Shown here: piece after piece, positions 57,305 through 64,000 of the stretch | Layout of the letters: every line of letters starts with the position of its first letter | Position numbering within the stretch: position 1 is the first letter of the stretch | Origin: Pseudoalteromonas galatheae | GTDB lineage: Bacteria > Pseudomonadota > Gammaproteobacteria > Enterobacterales > Alteromonadaceae | Assembly (NCBI RefSeq): GCF_005886105.2 | Contig: NZ_PNCO02000001.1 | Coordinates: forward strand, 2,911,001 to 2,975,000 | Length of the DNA: 64,000 nt | Direction of reading: 5' to 3' | Notes under the pieces: model-generated | The model's database searches: none | What the model saw: the letters and a program-made list of their open reading frames with translations, nothing else | Told to the model about the DNA's origin: nothing | Made by a program: the position numbers and the translations under genes

Positions 57305-60300
57305 TTAGCCTACTAGCTTACGCGCATTGCGGAACATACGCATCCAAGGGCTATCTTCTTGCCACTCATCAGGGTGCCAAGAGTTTGCTACTGCTCTGAA
57401 TACACGCTCAGGATGCGGCATCATCACAGTTGCACGGCCGTCTGTTGACGTCATGCCCGTAATACCAGCAGGAGAGCCATTCGGGTTAGCTGGGTACTGA
57501 GTGGTTGGATCACCGTAGTTATCAACAAACTTCACAGCAACTGAACCTGAATTCAGTGCAGTTTGTACCGCTGCTTCACTTGCAAACTCAGCATGACCTT
57601 CACCATGTGATACCGCGATTGGCATACGAGAGCCAGCCATACCATCAAAGAAGATTGACGGGCTTTGCTGTACTTCAACTAAGCTGAAACGCGCTTCAAA
57701 ACGCTCTGACTTGTTCGTAACAAAACGTGGCCAGTTTTCCGTGCCAGGGATCAGCTCTTTTAATGTAGAAAGCATCTGACAACCATTACACACACCTAAG
57801 CTGAAGGTATCTTGGCGTTGGAAGAAACCTTGGAATTGCTCACGTGCTGAGTCATGGAATAGGATTGATTTAGCCCAGCCTTCACCAGCACCTAAAACGT
57901 CACCGTATGAGAAGCCACCACATGCCACTAGGCCTTTGAATTGCTCTAGCGTTAAGCGACCTTCAAGGATGTCACTCATATGTACGTCAATTGCCGCAAA
58001 GCCAGCACGGTTAAACGCTGCTGCCATTTCAATATGTGAGTTAACACCCTGTTCACGTAAGATAGCAACTTGCGGCTTCACCCCTTTTGCAATGTAAGGC
58101 GCTGCGATATCTTCGTTTAGATCAAAGCTTAGTTTAACGTTTAGGCCCGGATCTTTGTCATCGAACTTAGCATCAAACTCTTGCTTCGCGCAATCTGGGT
58201 TATCACGTAGTGCTTGCATCTGGTAAGTTGTCTCAGCCCAGATAGTGCGAAGCTCTGTGCGAGTATTTTCAAGTACTGCCTGACCGCCACGAGTAAAGAT
58301 AACCTTGTCTTCACTGTTTAGCGTACCGATGCGATGTGCAATATCAGCAATACCGTGCTCAGCAAACACCGCTTCAACCGCAGCGATATCGTCATTGCGA
58401 ACTTGCAATACTGCGCCAAGCTCTTCATTGAATAGCACTTCTAAGTCTGTACCTTGCAGCGCATCTAATTCAATGCTCACACCTGTGTGGCCTGCGAACG
58501 CCATTTCCGCAGCAGTGGTGAATAGACCACCGTCAGAGCGGTCGTGGTAAGCGATAAGCTTGCCAGACTCAACTAATGCTTGTACCGCATTGTAGAAGCC
58601 TTTTAACAGCTCAGGGCTGTCAACATCAGGTGTCTTGTCGCCAAGTTGCTTATACACTTGCGCTAAGCTTGACGCGCCAAGACGGTTTTGACCAGCACCT
58701 AAGTCAAGTAAGAATAGGCTGGTTTCACCCTTGTCTGTACGAAGCTCAGGCGTGACTGTTTTGCGAATATCTTCAACACGACCAAATGCAGTGATGATAA
58801 GTGATAATGGCGCAGTCACTGACTTTTCTTCGCCATTCTCATCCCACTGAGTCTTCATCGACATTGAGTCTTTACCAACTGGGATTGTAAGGCCTAATGC
58901 CGGACATAATTCTTCACCAACCGCTTTAACCGCTTCGTAAAGACCTGCATCTTCACCTGGGTGACCCGCAGCCGCCATCCAGTTTGCAGAAAGCTTAATG
59001 TTGTTGAGGCTACCGATATTAGCACCAGCGATATTAGTTAACGCTTCTGCTACTGCTAGACGAGCCGATGCTCCATAGTTAAGCAGTGCCGCTGGGGTAC
59101 GCTCACCCATCGACATCGCTTCACCGTGGTAAGTATCGTAAGTTGCCGCCGTTACCGCACAGTTAGCGACTGGTACTTGCCAAGGGCCAACCATTTGGTC
59201 ACGTGCGACCAAACCTGTTACGGTTCTGTCACCAATCGTGATAAGGAATGTTTTCTCAGCAATCGTTGGTAGGCGAAGTAAACGCTTAGCTGCATCTTCA
59301 AGCTCAATACCAGCAGTATCTAATGCTGTACCTACTACACGCTTTGACTCAACGTCACGATGCATTTTTGGTGGCTTGCCAAGTAATACGTCTAGTGGCA
59401 GGTCCACAGGATTATTATCAAAGTGGCTATCAGCGACTGTTAGGTGACGCTCTTCTGTCGCTTCACCAATTACTGCATATTGTGCGCGCTCACGCTTACA
59501 AATTGCTTCAAAGCGAGCAAAGTCTTCAGCTGCAACTGCCAATACATAACGCTCTTGCGACTCGTTACACCAGATTTCGTGTGGTGCCATGCCTGGTTCA
59601 TCGTTCGGGATGTTACGCAGCTGGAATTTACCACCACGGCCACCGTCGTCGACAAGCTCAGGAAATGCATTTGATAAACCACCCGCGCCCACATCGTGAA
59701 TAAACGCAATTGGGTTATCATCACCAAGCTGCCAACATTTGTCGATCACTTCCTGACAACGACGTTCCATTTCAGGGTTTTCACGCTGAACAGAAGCAAA
59801 GTCTAAATCTTCGTTTGATTGGCCAGATGCCATTGATGAAGCAGCCCCACCGCCAAGCCCGATGTTCATTGCAGGACCACCAAGTGCGATTAGCTTAGCA
59901 CCTACAGGGATTGAGCCTTTTTGCACGTGATCTTCACGGATGTTACCTAAACCACCAGCGATCATGATTGGCTTGTGGTAACCACGTACTTCAGCGCCAT
60001 TATGGCTTTCTACTTTTTCTTCGTAAGTTCGGAAGTAACCCAATAGATTTGGACGACCAAATTCGTTGTTAAATGCAGCGCCACCAAGTGGGCCATCAAG
60101 CATGATGTCTAGTGCATTAACAATGCGCCCTGGTTTACCAAAGTTAGTTTCCCAAGGTTGCTCAAAACCAGGAATACGAAGGTTAGAAACCGTGAAGCCA
60201 ACTAAACCCGCTTTTGGCTTAGAACCACGACCGGTTGCACCTTCATCGCGGATCTCACCACCTGAACCTGTTGATGCGCCAGAAAATGGGGCAATCGCCG

Positions 60301-61201
60301 TTGGGTGGTTGTGCGTTTCCACTTTCATAAGAATGTGGATATCTTCCTCGTGGTAAGCGTATTCGCCGTCAGTATTTGGGAAGAAACGACCCGCTTTAGA
60401 GCCGGTCATTACCGCGGCGTTATCTTTATACGCCGAAAGTACGTTGTCGCTATTGGTTTCGTAGGTGTTTTTAATCATTTTAAACAGCGACTTAGGCTGT
60501 TCTACACCATCGATAGTCCAATCAGCGTTGAAAATTTTGTGACGACAGTGTTCAGAGTTTGCTTGAGCGAACATGAACAGTTCGATGTCATTAGGGTTAC
60601 GGCCAAGCTTTTCAAAGCTTTCTACCAAGTAGTCGATTTCGTCATCAGCAAGTGCAAAGCCTTGCTCAACGTTCGCAACCGCGAGTGCTTCACGGCCACC
60701 GCCAAGAATATCCACTGAAGACATTGGGCGGGGCGTTTCCGTGCGGAATAATTTAGCTGCATCATCAAGCTCTGCATGAACAGATTCGGTCATGCGGTCA
60801 TGAAGTAACTGTGCAACTTCTTCGAACTGAGCTTGTGTTAGTTCACCCTCAACATAATAAGCAATACCACGCTCAACACGGTGTACTTGCGTAAGACCAC
60901 AGTTGTTTGCAATATCTGTCGCTTTAGAAGCCCAAGGAGAGATAGTTCCGATCCTTGGTGTTACCAAGATCAGTTTGCCCTCTGGCGTGTGCTCCGTAAT
61001 AGTTGGTCCATACTTTAACAGGCTGTTGAGCTTAGTTAACTCAGCCTCTGAAAGCTCAGCCGTTAAGTCAGCAAAATGCATGAACTCGGCATAAACATTG
61101 GTAACTGGTAATTGAGCTGCAGCGCAGGTTTTAAGGATCTTTTGGACTTTGAAATCTGAAAGTGCAGGTGCACCACGTAGGATTAACATAGGTATTTTCA
61201 T
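57305..61201 (-). CDS. purL: Phosphoribosylformylglycinamidine synthase
   Basis: PurL converts FGAR, glutamine and ATP to FGAM, the fourth step of purine synthesis. The 1298-residue large form has an N-terminal domain, a linker, two AIRS-like catalytic halves ([20 protein letters not shown] with ATP/Mg residues; second half with [11 protein letters not shown] and [10 protein letters not shown]), and a C-terminal class I glutaminase with the nucleophile Cys in [11 protein letters not shown] (about residue 1140) and the His-Glu of MMPHPERVF. Complete; length is close to E. coli (1295). It stands alone, divergent from mltF with a 189-bp gap; no PurR-like palindrome was recognised there. Confidence 0.99.
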   Translation of the reverse strand: MKIPMLILRGAPALSDFKVQKILKTCAAAQLPVTNVYAEFMHFADLTAELSEAELTKLNSLLKYGPTITEHTPEGKLILVTPRIGTISPWASKATDIANNCGLTQVHRVERGIAYYVEGELTQAQFEEVAQLLHDRMTESVHAELDDAAKLFRTETPRPMSSVDILGGGREALAVANVEQGFALADDEIDYLVESFEKLGRNPNDIELFMFAQANSEHCRHKIFNADWTIDGVEQPKSLFKMIKNTYETNSDNVLSAYKDNAAVMTGSKAGRFFPNTDGEYAYHEEDIHILMKVETHNHPTAIAPFSGASTGSGGEIRDEGATGRGSKPKAGLVGFTVSNLRIPGFEQPWETNFGKPGRIVNALDIMLDGPLGGAAFNNEFGRPNLLGYFRTYEEKVESHNGAEVRGYHKPIMIAGGLGNIREDHVQKGSIPVGAKLIALGGPAMNIGLGGGAASSMASGQSNEDLDFASVQRENPEMERRCQEVIDKCWQLGDDNPIAFIHDVGAGGLSNAFPELVDDGGRGGKFQLRNIPNDEPGMAPHEIWCNESQERYVLAVAAEDFARFEAICKRERAQYAVIGEATEERHLTVADSHFDNNPVDLPLDVLLGKPPKMHRDVESKRVVGTALDTAGIELEDAAKRLLRLPTIAEKTFLITIGDRTVTGLVARDQMVGPWQVPVANCAVTAATYDTYHGEAMSMGERTPAALLNYGASARLAVAEALTNIAGANIGSLNNIKLSANWMAAAGHPGEDAGLYEAVKAVGEELCPALGLTIPVGKDSMSMKTQWDENGEEKSVTAPLSLIITAFGRVEDIRKTVTPELRTDKGETSLFLLDLGAGQNRLGASSLAQVYKQLGDKTPDVDSPELLKGFYNAVQALVESGKLIAYHDRSDGGLFTTAAEMAFAGHTGVSIELDALQGTDLEVLFNEELGAVLQVRNDDIAAVEAVFAEHGIADIAHRIGTLNSEDKVIFTRGGQAVLENTRTELRTIWAETTYQMQALRDNPDCAKQEFDAKFDDKDPGLNVKLSFDLNEDIAAPYIAKGVKPQVAILREQGVNSHIEMAAAFNRAGFAAIDVHMSDILEGRLTLEQFKGLVACGGFSYGDVLGAGEGWAKSILFHDSAREQFQGFFQRQDTFSLGVCNGCQMLSTLKELIPGTENWPRFVTNKSERFEARFSLVEVQQSPSIFFDGMAGSRMPIAVSHGEGHAEFASEAAVQTALNSGSVAVKFVDNYGDPTTQYPANPNGSPAGITGMTSTDGRATVMMPHPERVFRAVANSWHPDEWQEDSPWMRMFRNARKLVG

Positions 61202-61390
61202 CCGGGGTTAAGGATTGAACGATATCTTTGGGCGCTCATTATAGTGGAAATAGCGCGCGGAATTAACACTAATTTGTCAAAACTAGAAAATATCATGCAA
61301 ATCTATCATTACCTTAAGTTAATTCGGCTTTTGCAATTATGATTTTGCTGCGGTAAGTTGAGATTTCAAGCGCAAAAGAGAACCTAGGTC

Positions 61391-62821
61391 ATGTTTAAAT
61401 ACGTCTTTATGTGCTTTGTTGCCATCTGTTTAGTTGGGTGCGACAAAGCCCCTCTTAATCAGTTGCAACATGTAAAACAAAATAAGGTATTACGTGTTGG
61501 CACGCTTGCGGGCCCGGGAAACTACTATCAAGGTACTACTGGAGAACAAGGGTTTGAATATGAACTGGCGAGTGAATTTGCCAATGAGCTTGGTGTTGAA
61601 TTACACATCGTTCCTTACTTTAATCTAGATGAGTTATTTGCACGGCTAGATGCCGGAGACCTAGATATCGTTGCCTCCGCGGTGAGCTTTCACCCATCAA
61701 GAACAGCGAAATATCGTTTTGGCCCAACGTATAGAATGATCAGTCAAAAGCTCGTGTACAAACAAGGCAGAGAGTGGCCAAGAGACTTTGATGATATTAA
61801 AGCGCCAATTACAGTACTTGCACACAGCAATCATGTTATCGCGCTTGAAGAGGCTAAAACAAGCCATCCTCATTTGAGTTGGGAGGTTGTCTCAGATAAA
61901 GGTGAGGAAGAGCTGCTGCAGGCTATCATTGATGGAGAGATTGACTACACTATTACAGACTCACATTCACTGGCCCTATTTAGGCGCTACCACCCGACCG
62001 TCAGTATTGCGTTTTCAGTTACAAAAGATGAACATGTGGCGTGGATGATGCGTAACGAAAAAGACGATTCGTTATATGCATTGCTACCTGCATTTTTCGC
62101 TCGAGTACAACAAAACAACTTTCTGGCTACGCTTGAAGAGAAGTATTTTGGTCATATCGAAGAGTTTAATTATGTAAACACCTTAGCGTTTGTCGAAGCT
62201 GTACATAGCACCCTACCAACCTATCTCAAGTGGTTTAAAAGTTATTCGAAACAGCACAATATCGATTGGCGTCTACTTGCTGCGGTCAGCTATCAAGAAT
62301 CGATGTGGGATCCCAGAGCTAAGTCTCCTACAGGGGTCCGCGGTATCATGATGTTAACGCAACCCACAGCTAAAAGAGTTGGCGTGACAAATCGTCTCAA
62401 TGCCCAGCAAAATATTGAAGGTGGCGCCAAATACCTACGTATTTTATTTGACCGTATGCCTGAAGAAATACAGCAGCCCGATAGTACTTGGCTTGCCCTT
62501 GCTTCTTACAATGTGGGCTGGGGACATGTGCGAGATGCGCGTAGCATTACTGCAGATCAAGGAGGCGATCCGAATAACTGGGCAGACGTTAAAAAACGAC
62601 TACCACTACTTACTAAAAAGCGCTACTATCGAAATACAAGATATGGATATGCTCGTGGTGATGTCGCGGTAACGTATGTAGATAATATCCGCCGCTATTA
62701 TGATGCACTTGTGTGGTTGGAAGATAACGGTGCACTCCTACCTGACAGCAGTAAAGCCTCTTCGCAAACGACTCCTGTTGATAATCCAGACAAAGTCAGA
62801 GAAGTCGAAAAGCAACAGTAA
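61391..62821 (+). CDS. mltF: Membrane-bound lytic murein transglycosylase F
   Basis: MltF cleaves glycan strands of peptidoglycan with 1,6-anhydro ends at the outer membrane. The 476-residue protein has a lipobox (CLVGC, Cys about residue 17), a periplasmic solute-binding-like regulatory domain (about 30-255) and an SLT catalytic domain (about 275-430) with catalytic Glu in SYQESMWDPRA, GIMMLTQPTA and LASYNVGWGH. The layout is typical of MltF. Divergence from purL is also seen in E. coli relatives. No strong terminator follows. Confidence 0.96.
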   Translation: MFKYVFMCFVAICLVGCDKAPLNQLQHVKQNKVLRVGTLAGPGNYYQGTTGEQGFEYELASEFANELGVELHIVPYFNLDELFARLDAGDLDIVASAVSFHPSRTAKYRFGPTYRMISQKLVYKQGREWPRDFDDIKAPITVLAHSNHVIALEEAKTSHPHLSWEVVSDKGEEELLQAIIDGEIDYTITDSHSLALFRRYHPTVSIAFSVTKDEHVAWMMRNEKDDSLYALLPAFFARVQQNNFLATLEEKYFGHIEEFNYVNTLAFVEAVHSTLPTYLKWFKSYSKQHNIDWRLLAAVSYQESMWDPRAKSPTGVRGIMMLTQPTAKRVGVTNRLNAQQNIEGGAKYLRILFDRMPEEIQQPDSTWLALASYNVGWGHVRDARSITADQGGDPNNWADVKKRLPLLTKKRYYRNTRYGYARGDVAVTYVDNIRRYYDALVWLEDNGALLPDSSKASSQTTPVDNPDKVREVEKQQ

Positions 62822-62948
62822 TTAATATTTACTAAGCTGGCTTGATAAATGCTTCAAAAGGTCATAAATCTGTCACAAGCATAGCGTATTTATACTAAAT
62901 TAATATCTGGGGAGTTTCCCCAACTAATCTCTCACATTCGGAGGTTCT

Positions 62949-63709
<761 letters not shown>

Positions 63710-63835
63710 TCATAGTCACCAATACAGCTGCTTTTATAAGCAAACTCAGGATGTTACCAACATCTTTTTAATATTTTGCGGACATTATTGATAATTTTCG
63801 CAATTTTGCCGTGGCTCACAGGGTTGGATTTACGC

Positions 63836-63841
63836 TATAAT
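63836..63841 (+). promoter_or_regulatory. Candidate -10 box for gsk
   Basis: A perfect TATAAT lies 46 bases before the gsk ATG. No convincing -35 hexamer is seen at 16-18 bp. Confidence 0.45.
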
Positions 63842-63887
63842 TCGCCGCTTTTTTTATTTCGTAAGCTCAAAAACACACGGGTAGAAT

Positions 63888-64000
63888 ATGAAATTTCCGG
63901 GACGCCGTAGGCATAAACACTATTTTCCGGTGGAAGATAAAGATCCGCTTATTAACCAGTTACACGCTGATGATCGGCTAAAAAGGAGCTATATCTGTGG
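63888..64000 (+). CDS. gsk: Inosine/guanosine kinase, N-terminal part (3' end cut by window)
   Basis: Thirty-seven residues are visible before the window ends. The opening MKFPGRRRHKHYFPVEDKDP closely follows the E. coli Gsk start (MKFPGKRKSKHYFPVNARDP). Gsk phosphorylates inosine and guanosine in purine salvage. The assignment rests on the N-terminus alone. Confidence 0.85.
   Translation, partial: MKFPGRRRHKHYFPVEDKDPLINQLHADDRLKRSYIC

Noticed and set aside
59323..59703. 126-residue plus-strand frame inside purL
   Set aside because: It is antisense to a conserved part of purL and its translation looks like reverse-frame coding with no domain.
61202..61390. Purine-responsive operator or riboswitch upstream of purL
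   Set aside because: Neither a PurR-like ACGCAAACG palindrome nor a purine or PRPP riboswitch fold could be recognised in this gap.

Overview
The window is a stretch of chromosome from a marine gammaproteobacterium. The best fit is Pseudoalteromonas or a close relative in the Alteromonadales. This rests on gene order and protein character: guaBA, kbl-tdh, gmhA-hldE beside kdkA and waaA, ydbH-ynbE-ydbL, ubiCA next to a FliL-like gene and glpEG, a large TonB-dependent receptor, DUF3391 and DUF3369 HD-GYP proteins, and moderately AT-rich DNA. The genus is an inference; no rRNA gene is present to test it.

Layout. 1-18.5 kb: the 3' end of a PLP amino-acid decarboxylase gene, a DUF2726 protein, mtnN coupled to a CbiB-like gene, tyrS divergent from an M23 peptidase, an M20 peptidase, an HD-GYP protein, gspAB divergent from a short cca, a TonB-dependent receptor and a four-module hybrid kinase. 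18.1-19.4 kb: rimI-holD, tRNA-Trp and a small unknown gene. 19.4-22.3 kb: an accessory island with an integron-type gene cassette, attC-like sites and a group II intron, but no integrase. 22.5-28 kb: guaB-guaA, xseA, cysE. 28-41.9 kb: dgkA, an M16 lipoprotein peptidase, an MTHFR-like protein, folB-folK-uppP, plsY, tsaD, small DUF genes, a second HD-GYP protein, a LysR regulator and ubiC-ubiA. 42-46 kb: a FliL-like gene, glpE-glpG, kbl-tdh. 46-54 kb: envelope sugar genes (gmhB, a heptosyltransferase, kdkA, hldE, gmhA, a Wzi-like protein, waaA). 54-64 kb: ydbH-ynbE-ydbL, purL, mltF, a small basic protein, tadA and the start of gsk.

The genes group into a few jobs. LPS inner core: GmhA, HldE and GmhB make ADP-heptose, the GT9 enzyme transfers heptose, WaaA adds Kdo and KdkA phosphorylates it. 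UppP, PlsY, DgkA, YdbH/YnbE/YdbL, MepM-like and MltF serve lipids, peptidoglycan and envelope traffic. PurL, GuaB, GuaA and Gsk serve purines. Two HD-GYP proteins point to cyclic-di-GMP turnover.

Most of the window is ordinary core genome. The part worth attention is 19.8-22.3 kb: a promoter-poor cassette ORF preceded by a 59-bp attC-like site and followed by an attC split by a group IIC intron of about 1.97 kb in the opposite orientation. I found no defence system, CRISPR array, prophage or secondary-metabolite cluster. Several start codons were moved inward from the longest reading frame on the basis of ribosome binding sites and family N-termini; each case is stated.
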